From assembly GCA_004799545.1 (NCBI GenBank), contig SSMU01000030.1, positions 310,001-374,000 of the forward strand: DNA of 64,000 bases, given 5' to 3'. Shown piece by piece: positions 39,700-48,384 of this stretch. The DNA is from Phenylobacterium sp. (GTDB lineage Bacteria; Pseudomonadota; Alphaproteobacteria; Caulobacterales; Caulobacteraceae). Below the pieces are notes generated by a model that saw only the letters and a program-made list of their open reading frames with translations, ran no database searches and had not been told where the DNA came from. A program made the translations under genes and the position numbers. Each line of letters starts with the position of its first letter. Position 1 is the stretch's first letter.

Positions 39700-42677
39700 T
39701 CCTCGCCCTCCTCGCCGCTGGTGGACCATTCGAAGACCCGGGCCAGGTGGTCGTAGTCGGAGACCCGGGCCTTCACGAACTGCGGGGCGATGCGGGAGCG
39801 GTAGGGCTGGCGGGGATCGTCGTAGGACGTCACCAGCTCCTCGAGGCCTTCCAGCGCGCGGGCGGCGGCCTCGGCGCTCTCCTCCCCGGCCGCGGCGCGG
39901 GTCTCGACCTTGCCGGCGGGCTTGCGGCCGGTGATCTCCAGATAGGTCAGGTCGCCCGGCGCGAGCCGTCCCAGCTCCGGGAAACCGCCGGCGGCGAGGA
40001 TGGCGGCGGTGAGGGTCAGCTGCGGCGAGAAGCCGGTGGAGACCTCCTTCTTCGAGGGCGCCTTGCCGGTCTTGTAGTCGAGGATGTGGCCGAAGCCGTC
40101 GGAGGTGGCCTCGATGCGGTCGGCGCGCGCGGTGACCTTGAAGGCGCCGGCGGGGGCCTGGAAGACGTGCTCGCCCTTCAGCTCGACGTGGACCTGGCGG
40201 CCATCGGCGCGGCGCTCGCGCTCCAGGGCCGCGACCCATTGGGCGGCCTCGCGGGCCAGGGCCTGCTCGCGGGCCAGGGCCTCGTGCGGCAGGCCGGCCT
40301 CTTCCAGGGCCTCGACGTAGAGCCGTTCGAAGGTCGCCGCCGCGTCGTCCGAGATCTCGGCGGGATAGGCCTCGGCCAGGCGCTCGAAGGCCCGGTGGAT
40401 GGCGGTGCCGCGGGCCCGGGCGTCGGCGGTCTCGTCGGGCCGGTCGAGGGGATAGAGCCGGAGGATGTCGCGGGCCCAGACGGCGTAGGGATCGCGGGTC
40501 AGGGTCTCGATGCGGGTGACGGCCAGGTCGCGCGGCCGGTGGGCGACCGGCGGGACCGGGGCCGGGCGGCCGGCGGGCTGATAGGCGCCCGGGGCGTCGA
40601 GGCCGCGGGCCCAGGCGAGCAGCTCCTCGCGGTCGGCGATCGCCACCTGGGCGCCGGCGGCCAGCGTCTCCAGGCGCCAAAGCCAGCGGGATTTCACCGA
40701 GGGCGCGCCCTCGCGGCGCTCGGTGTGCAGCAGGATCACCTCGTCTGCGCAGGCGGCCTGGGCGAAGTCGTGGGCGGAGAGGCCGATACGGCGCTCGGGC
40801 GAGGGCAGGCCGAGCGCCCGGCGCATGGGCCGCGACAGGAAGGGGTCGAGGGGGGCGGCGCGCGGCCAGACGCCCTCCTCCAGCCCGGCCACCACCAGCC
40901 GGTCGGCGCGCACCAGCCGGGCCTCGATGGCCCCCAGGATGCGCAGGCGCGGATGGGTGGCGCCCCCGGCCCGCACGGTCTCGCCCTCCATCAGGCGGGA
41001 GAGCAGGTCGGCGAAGCCGCGCGGGGTGGCGGCGGGCAGGCCCGTATCGGCGATCAGGGCGGCCAGCAGCCGGGCCATGGCCTCGCCCCCGTGGCCGGCC
41101 CAGAGGTCGCCGGTCTGGCCGGCGTCATCGGCGGCGACGGCCTCCATGGCGGTGGCGAGGCGGCGGGCGGCGGCGGCCGGGGCGTCGTGGTCGTCGGGCC
41201 AGGCGAGACCATCCACGATGGCTTGCAGCCGCGCGGCCAAGGCGCGGGCGTCGGCGTCCTTGAGGCGGCGGGTCAGCTCGGCCCAGGTGCGCGCCCGTGG
41301 TCCGCGCAAGCCCTGGCGTTCGAGGCGGGCGGCGGCGGTGTCGGTCCCCAGCCGGGCGTAGGGGTGCTTTACCAGGCCCAGCAGGATCACCGGGTCGAGC
41401 GGATCGCGGGCGGCGCGGGCCAGCAGGCTCGCCAGCACCCCGGCGCGGCAGCCGGCCAGGGCCTCGCCGGCCGAGGAGTCGGCCACGACGCCCCAGCGCG
41501 CCAGCTTGGCGGCGACGCGGCGGGCCAGCGCCTGGTCGGGCGTCACCAGGGCGGCCGTGCGCTCCGGGGTCTCCAGGGCTTCGCGCAGCAAGAGGGCCGC
41601 GGCGGTGGCGGCCTCCTCCTCGGTACGCGCGCTGACCAGGGACAGGCCTTCGAGGCCTTCGGCGATCGGATCGACGCCCTCAGCCTTGCCCTCCGCGCGC
41701 AGGGCGCCGATCACCGAGAGCCAGTCGGCGGTTTCTTCCGCCGGGCGCAGGGCCTCGTTGACGATCCGGCGGCGCCAGCGGCCGCGGCTCTCGAAGGGCG
41801 AGGCGGGCCAGTTGGCCACCTCCGCCTTGGCGACGCCGGCCTGGTCGAGGAGGCGCTTGAGCGCGCCCTGCGGATGCTGCACGTCGACCTTGGCCCAGGC
41901 CTTGTCGGCGAGGCCCTCGTCGAGGCCGGGCAGCACCACGCAGCCCTGCGGGGCGTGAGCGATGGCGATCAGCAGGTCGCGCGTGGCCGGCGCGGTGCCC
42001 GTGGAGCCGGCGGCCACCAGCACCCCCTGCGGCGGGGTTGCGGTCCAGGTCTCGGCGAGGCGGCGGAGCAGCTTCACCCGCCGTTCGCTGACGTCGGCGA
42101 GGCCGAGCTCGGCCAGCCGCGCCGGCCAGGCGACGATGGCGGCCTCCAGGAAGTCGCGGCTGACCTGCCAGTGCTCGGCGAGGTCGCTGGCCACCAGGGC
42201 GTCCAGCTTGCCGGCGAGGTCGACCTCCTCGATCTGGGCGCTATCGAAGAAGCCGCCGAGCGCGTCGGCGAGCTCCAGGGCGGTGGCCGCGGTGGGCTCG
42301 CCGCCCGGCAGCAGGTGGGCTTGGCTGGCCACCAGCCGGGTGAGTTCGAACCTGCGGACCAGGGGCTCGATCGCCGCCGGCAGGTCGAGGGCCAGGTCGC
42401 CGGGCTCGAAGGGCGGCTCACCCTCGTCGAGGTCGCCCAGCGGGCGCATCTGCGGCGGCAGCACGGCGCGGCCGCCGGCCACGCTCAGGAAGGCGTCGGC
42501 GAGGGCGCGGGCGCCCCTGCGGGTGGGGGTGAGGATGGTCGCCTGCGACAGGGCCTCGGGGCCCAGCGCCGCCAGCGCCTTGTGCAGGCCGCGGGCCAGA
42601 TCCTCGACGAAAGGCCGATGCGCCGGAATGTTGAACCAGCGAGGGGCGGGCCGGTCGAGGAACCGGGGGAAGCTCAC
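39696..42677 (-). CDS. addB: double-strand break repair protein AddB
   Basis: 993 aa from GTG 42677, overlapping the murU stop. N-terminal inactivated helicase-like half (ATILTPTRRGARALADAFLS; VLVAAGSTGTAPATRDLLIA) and a C-terminal PDDEXK nuclease with RADRIEATSDGFGHILDYKT and GKAPSKKE. The four cysteines that hold an iron-sulfur cluster in Bacillus AddB are absent: no Cys is present in the C-terminal 300 residues. This is the short alphaproteobacterial AddB type. Confidence 0.93.
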   Translation of the reverse strand: MSFPRFLDRPAPRWFNIPAHRPFVEDLARGLHKALAALGPEALSQATILTPTRRGARALADAFLSVAGGRAVLPPQMRPLGDLDEGEPPFEPGDLALDLPAAIEPLVRRFELTRLVASQAHLLPGGEPTAATALELADALGGFFDSAQIEEVDLAGKLDALVASDLAEHWQVSRDFLEAAIVAWPARLAELGLADVSERRVKLLRRLAETWTATPPQGVLVAAGSTGTAPATRDLLIAIAHAPQGCVVLPGLDEGLADKAWAKVDVQHPQGALKRLLDQAGVAKAEVANWPASPFESRGRWRRRIVNEALRPAEETADWLSVIGALRAEGKAEGVDPIAEGLEGLSLVSARTEEEAATAAALLLREALETPERTAALVTPDQALARRVAAKLARWGVVADSSAGEALAGCRAGVLASLLARAARDPLDPVILLGLVKHPYARLGTDTAAARLERQGLRGPRARTWAELTRRLKDADARALAARLQAIVDGLAWPDDHDAPAAAARRLATAMEAVAADDAGQTGDLWAGHGGEAMARLLAALIADTGLPAATPRGFADLLSRLMEGETVRAGGATHPRLRILGAIEARLVRADRLVVAGLEEGVWPRAAPLDPFLSRPMRRALGLPSPERRIGLSAHDFAQAACADEVILLHTERREGAPSVKSRWLWRLETLAAGAQVAIADREELLAWARGLDAPGAYQPAGRPAPVPPVAHRPRDLAVTRIETLTRDPYAVWARDILRLYPLDRPDETADARARGTAIHRAFERLAEAYPAEISDDAAATFERLYVEALEEAGLPHEALAREQALAREAAQWVAALERERRADGRQVHVELKGEHVFQAPAGAFKVTARADRIEATSDGFGHILDYKTGKAPSKKEVSTGFSPQLTLTAAILAAGGFPELGRLAPGDLTYLEITGRKPAGKVETRAAAGEESAEAAARALEGLEELVTSYDDPRQPYRSRIAPQFVKARVSDYDHLARVFEWSTSGEEGEE

Positions 42678-43402
42678 GTCAGCTCCTTGAGCCTCGCCTC
42701 GGCCTCGTCGCGGGCGGCGGGGTCGCCGACGTGCATCCAGAAGGCGTCCATCGAGACGCCGTGCAGCCGGCCCTCGGCCTGCAGCCGGCGCCAGACCGGC
42801 TGGATCCGGAACGCCCCGGTGGCGGGTTCACCGTCGAGGATCTGCGGCTTCATGATCCCGAAGCCGACGTTGGCGTAGGGCGTCACGTGGTTGAGGCTGG
42901 TGGAATGGGTCAGCCGGCCGGCCTCGTCCATGAAGAAGCCCAGCGGCCCCTCGAAGCCGATGCCGTGGCCGCGCCGCACCAGCAGCAGCAGCAGGTCCAT
43001 GGCCGCCGGATCCCAGACGCGCTTCAGGCTCTCCAGCGGCGGCGCGCCCTCGTCCAGCCACAGGGAATCGATGTTGGCGATGAAGAACGGCGCCTCGCCC
43101 AACAGCGGCCGGGCGTGCTGCAGGCCGCCGCCGGAATCCAGCAGGGCGGCGCGCTCGTCGGAGATCAGCACCTCCAGGTCGCGTCGCGTCGCGAGGTGGG
43201 CCTCCATCTGGTCGGCGAAGTGATGCACGTTGATGACGGCCCGCTCGACGCCGGCGTCGCGCAACCGGTCGAGGACGTGGTCGATCAGGGTCTTGCCGGC
43301 CACCTCGACGAGCGCCTTGGGCCGGTGATCGGTGAGCGGCCGCATGCGGGTGCCGAGGCCGGCGGCCAGCACCATGGCGGTCGTTGGGCCCGGCCCGCTC
43401 AC
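42674..43402 (-). CDS. murU: N-acetylmuramate alpha-1-phosphate uridylyltransferase (sugar nucleotidyltransferase)
   Basis: 242 aa from GTG 43402, overlapping the amgK stop by GTGA. Nucleotidyltransferase motif AMVLAAGLGTRMRPLTDHRP and KALVEVAGKTLIDHVLDRL, then FFIANIDSLWLDEG for metal binding. By family and by its place after amgK it makes UDP-MurNAc from MurNAc-1-P in the peptidoglycan salvage route that bypasses fosfomycin-sensitive MurA. A mannose-1-phosphate guanylyltransferase-like role is the alternative. Confidence 0.87.
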   Translation of the reverse strand: MSGPGPTTAMVLAAGLGTRMRPLTDHRPKALVEVAGKTLIDHVLDRLRDAGVERAVINVHHFADQMEAHLATRRDLEVLISDERAALLDSGGGLQHARPLLGEAPFFIANIDSLWLDEGAPPLESLKRVWDPAAMDLLLLLVRRGHGIGFEGPLGFFMDEAGRLTHSTSLNHVTPYANVGFGIMKPQILDGEPATGAFRIQPVWRRLQAEGRLHGVSMDAFWMHVGDPAARDEAEARLKELT

Positions 43403-44514
43403 GCCCGAGCCTCGGCCGGCACATGGCGGTCGAACCACGCCCTCAGCCCGCCCAGGGCCGGGTCCGCGAGGTTGCGTTCGAGGTAGCGCCAGGTGCGGGG
43501 CATGAAGGCCTTGTACTGGGTCCGGCCGAGCAGCGCCTGGCGCGCAAAGACGCGGCCCAGGATGCGCGCGGCGTTGGAGGCGGCGAGCGCGCGATAGTCG
43601 GCCAGGAAGGCCGCGGCGTCGACCTGCGGCCTCGCTTCGAGGTAGCGGCCCAGCATGGCGGCCTCCAGCTCGGCGGAGACGTCGCGGCGGGCGTCCTGCA
43701 GGAGGTGGGTGAGGTCCCAGGCGGGGTGGCCGCGCACCGCGTCCTGGAAGTCCAGCAGGCCGACGCGGGCGGGACCTTGGCGGTCGGGCAGCCAGAGCAG
43801 GTTCTGGGCGTGGTAGTCGCGATGGGTGAACACCGAGGCGCCGGCCTCGCCACGCGCCCAGACGGGCGCCCACAGCGCATTCCAGTCGGCCACTGCGGCA
43901 GGGCTGAATTCCGGCAGGCCGGCGAACTTCGGCCACCAGGCCAGGAAGGTGTCGGTCCCGACCTTCAGCGCCAGGGTGTCGTAGCTGAGCAGGGGCCACT
44001 TGGCCTGGTCCACGGCCAGGACCTCCGGCGGCGCGTGGGCGTGCAGCGCCACCTGCACGTCGACGGCGGCCTCGTAAAGCGGCTGCTCCGGCTGGCCCTC
44101 GGAGATCAGGGTGGCGAACAGGCCATCGCCCAGGTCCTCCAGCACCGCCAGGCCATGCTCGATGTCGTAGGCCGGGATCTCGGGCGCCGAGAGGTGCTGG
44201 CTGCGCAGGTAGGCGGCCACGGCCACGAAGGCGGCGACCGAGCCGGCCGCCAGCCGGGCGGCGGCGTTGTAGCCGAGCGCTGAGCGCTCGGCCGGGGTGG
44301 CGTCGGGCGGGCAGACCGCGCTCTCCACCGCCGGCGGCTGGTCCATGAAGATCAGGCTCTGGCCGGACGGCAGGCGCAGGCGCTCGTAGAGCCGTGTCGA
44401 GGCGTCGCCGCCCATCGGCTCGCGGCGGGCCGTCCCGAAGCCATGGGCCTCCAGGAACGCCCGCTTCAGCGCCTCACGATCAGAACCCAATCTCGCGTCC
44501 CTTCCAGGCGCCAT
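43399..44514 (-). CDS. amgK: N-acetylmuramate/N-acetylglucosamine anomeric kinase
   Basis: 371 aa from ATG 44514, which overlaps tsaE by 35 bp. A TTG at 44490 has GGAAGGGA seven bases upstream and is a credible alternative start. Aminoglycoside-phosphotransferase fold: GGDASTRLYERLRLPSGQSL, catalytic FTHRDYHAQNLLWLPD and metal-binding GLLDFQDAVRGHPAWDLTHL. Phosphorylates MurNAc or GlcNAc at C1, feeding MurU. Length and gene context fit AmgK. Confidence 0.88.
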   Translation of the reverse strand: MAPGRDARLGSDREALKRAFLEAHGFGTARREPMGGDASTRLYERLRLPSGQSLIFMDQPPAVESAVCPPDATPAERSALGYNAAARLAAGSVAAFVAVAAYLRSQHLSAPEIPAYDIEHGLAVLEDLGDGLFATLISEGQPEQPLYEAAVDVQVALHAHAPPEVLAVDQAKWPLLSYDTLALKVGTDTFLAWWPKFAGLPEFSPAAVADWNALWAPVWARGEAGASVFTHRDYHAQNLLWLPDRQGPARVGLLDFQDAVRGHPAWDLTHLLQDARRDVSAELEAAMLGRYLEARPQVDAAAFLADYRALAASNAARILGRVFARQALLGRTQYKAFMPRTWRYLERNLADPALGGLRAWFDRHVPAEARA

Positions 44515-44917
44515 GGGGGGCCAGCCGCACCGACCGCCCCGCGTCCAAGAGGCCGATCTCTACATCGAGTCGATCTGCCGGCAGGCGGCCGCCGAGCCGC
44601 TCCGGCCACTCGATCACCGCCGCGCCCTCGTCCAGCGCCTCGTCCAGACCGATCTCATAGGCTTCGTCGGGGTTCGAGAGCCGATAGAGGTCGAAGTGGG
44701 CGACCTTCAGTCGCGGCCCTTCGTAGAACTGCACCAGGGTGAAGGTGGGCGAGGGCACGTCCTCGTCGGCCATGGTGAGCGCGCGGACCAGGGCGCGGGC
44801 CAGGGTCGACTTGCCGGCCCCCAGCGGCCCCGAGAGGCAGACCGCCTCGCCGGCCTGCAACCGCCCCGCGATCGCCGCTCCCAGTCCCGCCGTCGCCGCC
44901 TCATCGGGCAGCGTCAT
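44480..44917 (-). CDS. tsaE: tRNA threonylcarbamoyladenosine biosynthesis ATPase TsaE
   Basis: 145 aa from ATG 44917, whose ATGA overlaps the acyltransferase stop. P-loop CLSGPLGAGKSTLARALVRA, DVPSPTFTLVQFYEG, HFDLYRLSNPDEAYEIG and AAVIEWPERLGGRLP. It powers the TsaBD complex that makes t6A37 in ANN-reading tRNAs. Often sits with amgK-murU in alphaproteobacteria. Confidence 0.94.
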   Translation of the reverse strand: MTLPDEAATAGLGAAIAGRLQAGEAVCLSGPLGAGKSTLARALVRALTMADEDVPSPTFTLVQFYEGPRLKVAHFDLYRLSNPDEAYEIGLDEALDEGAAVIEWPERLGGRLPADRLDVEIGLLDAGRSVRLAPHGAWKGREIGF

Positions 44918-45783
44918 GCGAAGGGCTGCGCGGGGTCGCGCGGCAGGGTGCGTTCCACATAGACCTTCAGCCGCTCGGCCACCTCGGCGGCCTCGCCGGC
45001 CAGGGCCTCGGGCGGGATGATAGGCCCGGCGGCCAGGGAGAAGGCCCGGCCTTCCTTGTTCAAGAGCTCGTGGAACAGGGTGACGTCGCGCAGCTCCGGC
45101 GAGAAGCGGTCGAAGAAGTGGAACAGGCCCGACCAGGGCCCGGCCACATGGATCGGCGCCACCGGCGCCTCGTGCCGGCGGGCGAGCGAGACGGCGCTGG
45201 GCGCCCAGGCGAGATCGGTGAGCACGCCGTTCCGGCGCCGGGCCAGCCGGCCGGCCGGGAAGATCACCAGGCAGCGCTCGGCCTCCAAGGCCTGCTTGGT
45301 GAGCAGCAGGGTGGCCCGCGTCCGCTCGCGGGTGCGCTTGGCCTCCACCCATTCCACCGGGATCAGCACCTCGGCGAGGCGCGGCGCGATGCGGTGGGCG
45401 TCGGAGTTGGCGTAGAAGCAGAGGTCGGGGCGGATGGCCTTCAGGGCGTCATAGACCGCCACCCCGTCGGCGATGCCGGTGGGATGGTTGCAGACCACCA
45501 CCAGGCGGCCTTTGCGCGGAATCTGCTCGAAGCCGGTGGCGGAGACCTTGAGCGCCAGCAGCTTCGAGACATGCTCCAGGGCGATGCGGCCGGGCAGGGG
45601 CGCGATAGCGGCGGCCAGCCGGCGCGCCTTGTCGTAGTCCAGGATCCGGTAGAGCAGCGGCCGGATCAGCGGCCACAGCGGCGTGCCCGACAGCTTCGGC
45701 GCGCGCTCGAGGATCAGGGTGTCGACGATGTGATCGTACCGCCGGACGCGGCCCAGGACATCGGCGGAAGAAGCAACCGTCAT
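44914..45783 (-). CDS. lysophospholipid acyltransferase family protein
   Basis: 289 aa from ATG 45783; a start at 45819 would add twelve residues. PlsC-type motifs: VVVCNHPTGIADGVAVYDAL (HX4D: His and Asp), VEAKRTRERTRATLLLTKQA and CLVIFPAGRLARRRNG. The FPAGR block takes the place of FPEGT. It probably acylates a lysolipid, in the OlsA or hemolysin-like branch; substrate not certain. Heads the leftward tsaE-amgK-murU-addBA-trxA run. Confidence 0.85.
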   Translation of the reverse strand: MTVASSADVLGRVRRYDHIVDTLILERAPKLSGTPLWPLIRPLLYRILDYDKARRLAAAIAPLPGRIALEHVSKLLALKVSATGFEQIPRKGRLVVVCNHPTGIADGVAVYDALKAIRPDLCFYANSDAHRIAPRLAEVLIPVEWVEAKRTRERTRATLLLTKQALEAERCLVIFPAGRLARRRNGVLTDLAWAPSAVSLARRHEAPVAPIHVAGPWSGLFHFFDRFSPELRDVTLFHELLNKEGRAFSLAAGPIIPPEALAGEAAEVAERLKVYVERTLPRDPAQPFA

Positions 45784-45840
45784 ATTCGCAGGATGCCCCC
45801 GCGCCGGACTCTTGGGCAAGTCGGCGTTGCGTGCGGCGGC

Positions 45841-46449
45841 CTAGGCGCGGATCGCGGCGAGCACGCGCTCGGTCACCTCGGGAATGGCGGCCGGATCGAA
45901 CATTTCAGTGGTCTCCCCATTCTTCTCGAACAGCAGATGGGGCTCGTTTCCCGAGTTGTCCCAGACTTGGGCGAAGGCGGCCTTGGGAAACACCTTCTCC
46001 AGGTTGGCGAAAGAGCGGAGGCGTCGCGCCAGGATCTTGTCTGTGTCGACGTCGTGGCCGCCCTCTGCGACGCGTTTGCGCACACGCTCGATGTGGAGCT
46101 GCGGCGATCCGAGGGCGATGTAGATGAGGTGCAGATCGAAACCCCGTTCGAGGGCGCGGTCGATGAACGGGAAGTACTTCTCCGACGACAGGACGGTCTC
46201 GAAGCCGACCGGGCGGTACATCGCCACCGAGGCCTCCAGCCAGGTCATGATCCGGTCGAGCGCCACGCCATTGGCCGGCAACCAGTCGAGGCCCTCACGC
46301 TCAGCGATGTCCGAGGTCAGCAGGTCGGGGTTGATGATCCAGAAGGAATCCTCACCCTCGAGGAATTCGGCATGCTTGTAGAAGGTGCTCTTCCCCGAGC
46401 CGTTCGGGCCGGCGAACATCCACAGGTGCGGCTTGCGGCCGGCGGCCAA
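45841..46449 (-). CDS. zeta toxin-family P-loop kinase
   Basis: 202 aa from TTG 46449, preceded by GGAAGAAG and starting 3 bp after the stop of the 63-aa gene. Walker A GPNGSGKS (residues 14-21), INPDLLTSDIAEREGLDWLP, a GFETVLSSEKYFPFIDRALE loop and RVRKRVAEGGHDVDTDKILA, all typical of zeta-toxin relatives that phosphorylate UDP-GlcNAc or other small molecules. Whether it is toxic is unknown. With the upstream gene it resembles a two-gene toxin-antitoxin unit. Confidence 0.82.
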   Translation of the reverse strand: MAAGRKPHLWMFAGPNGSGKSTFYKHAEFLEGEDSFWIINPDLLTSDIAEREGLDWLPANGVALDRIMTWLEASVAMYRPVGFETVLSSEKYFPFIDRALERGFDLHLIYIALGSPQLHIERVRKRVAEGGHDVDTDKILARRLRSFANLEKVFPKAAFAQVWDNSGNEPHLLFEKNGETTEMFDPAAIPEVTERVLAAIRA

Positions 46450-46452
46450 GCC

Positions 46453-46644
46453 CTACTTCTTCCGGGTCACCGAGCGGACGTTGCTCGTGAAAACGTAGCG
46501 CAGGTCGCCGCTGAGGTTCGCGCTGGCGGAATTGACGCTTTTCACGGTGACGACCTTGCCGTCCTTCGCCGCGCGAGAGGTCTTCACGCTCCGCGGCTTC
46601 TTCGAAGCCGGCCTTGGTTCATTGGACCTGTCGATCAGCGCCAT
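46453..46644 (-). CDS. small basic protein upstream of the zeta-like kinase (possible antitoxin)
   Basis: 63 aa from ATG 46644; stop 46453-46455. The first ~35 residues are Lys/Arg/Ser-rich and look disordered (SKKPRSVKTSRAAKDGKVV); the rest (SANLSGDLRYVFTSNVRSV) could form a short strand-helix. No match to epsilon antitoxins that I can see. Placement 3 bp upstream of the kinase suggests co-translation. Could also be a spurious ORF, though the kinase Shine-Dalgarno lies inside it. Confidence 0.55.
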   Translation of the reverse strand: MALIDRSNEPRPASKKPRSVKTSRAAKDGKVVTVKSVNSASANLSGDLRYVFTSNVRSVTRKK

Positions 46645-46742
46645 GCGCTCAAGATGGTCTGCGTTCGCCGCAGGCGCAAGGTGACATGAGGACCGCGCGC
46701 TGTGGCTAGCGAGAGCCGTTCCGAAGTCTTAAAAGGCCGGCC

Positions 46743-48239
46743 ATGCGTGACATCACCCACTTCATCGACGGCGCCTCTGTCGCCGGGACCAGCGGTCGGT
46801 ATTCCGACGTGTTCAACCCCAACACCGGCGAGGTGCAGGCCCGCGTGGCCCTGGCCAGCGAGGCGGAGGTCGGCCAGGCGGTGGCCTCGGCGGTCCGCGC
46901 CCAGCAGACCTGGGCCCTGGTCAATCCGCAGCGGCGCGCCCGCGTCATGTTCGAGTTCAAGCGGCTGGTCGAAGCCAATATGGACCAGCTGGCCGAGATG
47001 CTCTCCTCCGAGCACGGCAAGGTCATCGCCGACAGCCGCGGCGACGTGCAGCGCGGCCTGGAGGTGATCGAGTTCGCCTGCGGCATCCCGCATGCCCTGA
47101 AGGGCGAATACACCGAAGGCGCCGGCCCCGGGATCGACGTCTATTCCATGCGCCAGCCGCTGGGCGTGGCGGCCGGCATCACCCCGTTCAACTTCCCGGC
47201 GATGATCCCGATGTGGATGTTCGGCGTGGCCATCGCGGTGGGCAACAGCTTCATCCTGAAGCCCTCGGAGAAGGACCCCTCGGTCCCGATCCGCCTGGCC
47301 GAGCTGATGATGGAGGCCGGCGCGCCGAAGGGCGTGCTGAACGTGATCCACGGCGACAAGGCCGCGGTCGACGCCATCCTCGACCATCCGGACATCAAGG
47401 CGGTGAGCTTCGTGGGCTCATCGGACATCGCGAGCTACGTCTATTCCCGCGGCACCGCGCACGGCAAGCGCGTGCAGGCCATGGGCGGAGCGAAGAACCA
47501 CGGGATCATCCTGCCCGACGCCGACCTGGAGCAGGCCACCAAGGACATCATCGGCGCGGCCTACGGCTCGGCCGGGGAGCGCTGCATGGCCCTGCCGGTG
47601 GTGGTGCCGGTCGGCAAGAGGACCGCCGACGAGGTGCGCGAGCGGGTGCTGGCCGAGATCGAGACCCTGAAGGTGGGCGTCTCCACCGACGCGGCGGCGC
47701 AATACGGCCCGGTGGTCAGCGCCGCGCACAAGCAGAAGGTCAGCGACTACATCCAGATGGGCGTCGACGAGGGCGCCGAGCTGGTGGTCGACGGGCGTGG
47801 CTTCAAGCTGCAGGGCTATGAGAACGGCTTCTTCATCGGCCCGACCCTGTTCGACAACGTCAAGCCGTCCATGAAGACCTACCAGGAGGAGATCTTCGGA
47901 CCCGTCCTGCAGATCGTCCGCGCCGAGACGCTGGAGGAAGCCATCGCGCTCCCGTCAGAGCACCAGTACGGCAACGGCGTCGCCATCTTCACCCGCAACG
48001 GCCGCGCGGCGCGCGAGTTCGCCGCCCGGGTCAACGTCGGCATGGTCGGCATCAATGTGCCGATCCCGGTGCCGGTCGCCTACCACACCTTCGGCGGCTG
48101 GAAGCGCTCGGCCTTCGGTGACACCAACCAGCACGGCATGGAAGGCGTGAAGTTCTACACCAAGGTGAAGACCGTCACCGCGCGGTGGCCCGAAGGCGCC
48201 GTCGACGACAGCGCCTTCGTGATCCCGACCATGCAGTAG
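46743..48239 (+). CDS. mmsA: methylmalonate-semialdehyde dehydrogenase (CoA-acylating)
   Basis: 498 aa. ALDH fold: PFNFPAMIPMWMFGVAIAVG, FVGSSDIASYVYSRG, the catalytic GSAGERCMALPVVV with Cys281, and C-terminal GGWKRSAFGDTNQHG. Converts methylmalonate semialdehyde plus CoA and NAD to propionyl-CoA in valine and inositol catabolism. The QxxGSAGERCM form and length fit MmsA rather than other ALDHs. Stands alone; a repeat element follows. Confidence 0.95.
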   Translation: MRDITHFIDGASVAGTSGRYSDVFNPNTGEVQARVALASEAEVGQAVASAVRAQQTWALVNPQRRARVMFEFKRLVEANMDQLAEMLSSEHGKVIADSRGDVQRGLEVIEFACGIPHALKGEYTEGAGPGIDVYSMRQPLGVAAGITPFNFPAMIPMWMFGVAIAVGNSFILKPSEKDPSVPIRLAELMMEAGAPKGVLNVIHGDKAAVDAILDHPDIKAVSFVGSSDIASYVYSRGTAHGKRVQAMGGAKNHGIILPDADLEQATKDIIGAAYGSAGERCMALPVVVPVGKRTADEVRERVLAEIETLKVGVSTDAAAQYGPVVSAAHKQKVSDYIQMGVDEGAELVVDGRGFKLQGYENGFFIGPTLFDNVKPSMKTYQEEIFGPVLQIVRAETLEEAIALPSEHQYGNGVAIFTRNGRAAREFAARVNVGMVGINVPIPVPVAYHTFGGWKRSAFGDTNQHGMEGVKFYTKVKTVTARWPEGAVDDSAFVIPTMQ

Positions 48240-48382
48240 TTCCCTCCCCTTGAGGGGAGGGTGGATCGAGCGAAGCGAGAGACGGGTGGGGAAGTGGCGT
48301 TCAAGCGCCGGCTTCGGAGCCCGGTCGTGACTTCCCTACCCTGGCCGCTGCGCGGCCTTTCCCTCCCCTCCAGGGGAGGGAA
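48240..48382. repeat. 143-bp multi-hairpin intergenic repeat, copy B
   Basis: Between the convergent stops of mmsA and the 87-aa gene. Outer hairpins CCCTCCCC-TTGA-GGGGAGGG and CCCTCCCCT-CC-AGGGGAGGG, inner hairpin GGCCGC-TGC-GCGGCC and a weaker one at TCGAGCGAAGCGAGA, with a 34-bp core at 48296-48329. The core aligns with copy A in the same orientation (24 of 34 identical), while each arm aligns with the opposite arm of copy A in reverse complement. Confidence 0.8.
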
Positions 48383-48384
48383 GG

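Noticed and set aside
36181..42677. AddAB considered as a phage-defence system
   Set aside because: It is the normal alphaproteobacterial RecBCD substitute in its conserved neighbourhood with trxA and tsaE; no defence genes adjoin it.
36673..42878. Two ~1030-codon plus-strand open frames opposite addA/addB
   Set aside because: AddA and AddB carry complete helicase and nuclease motifs on the minus strand; the plus frames have none and arise from codon bias.
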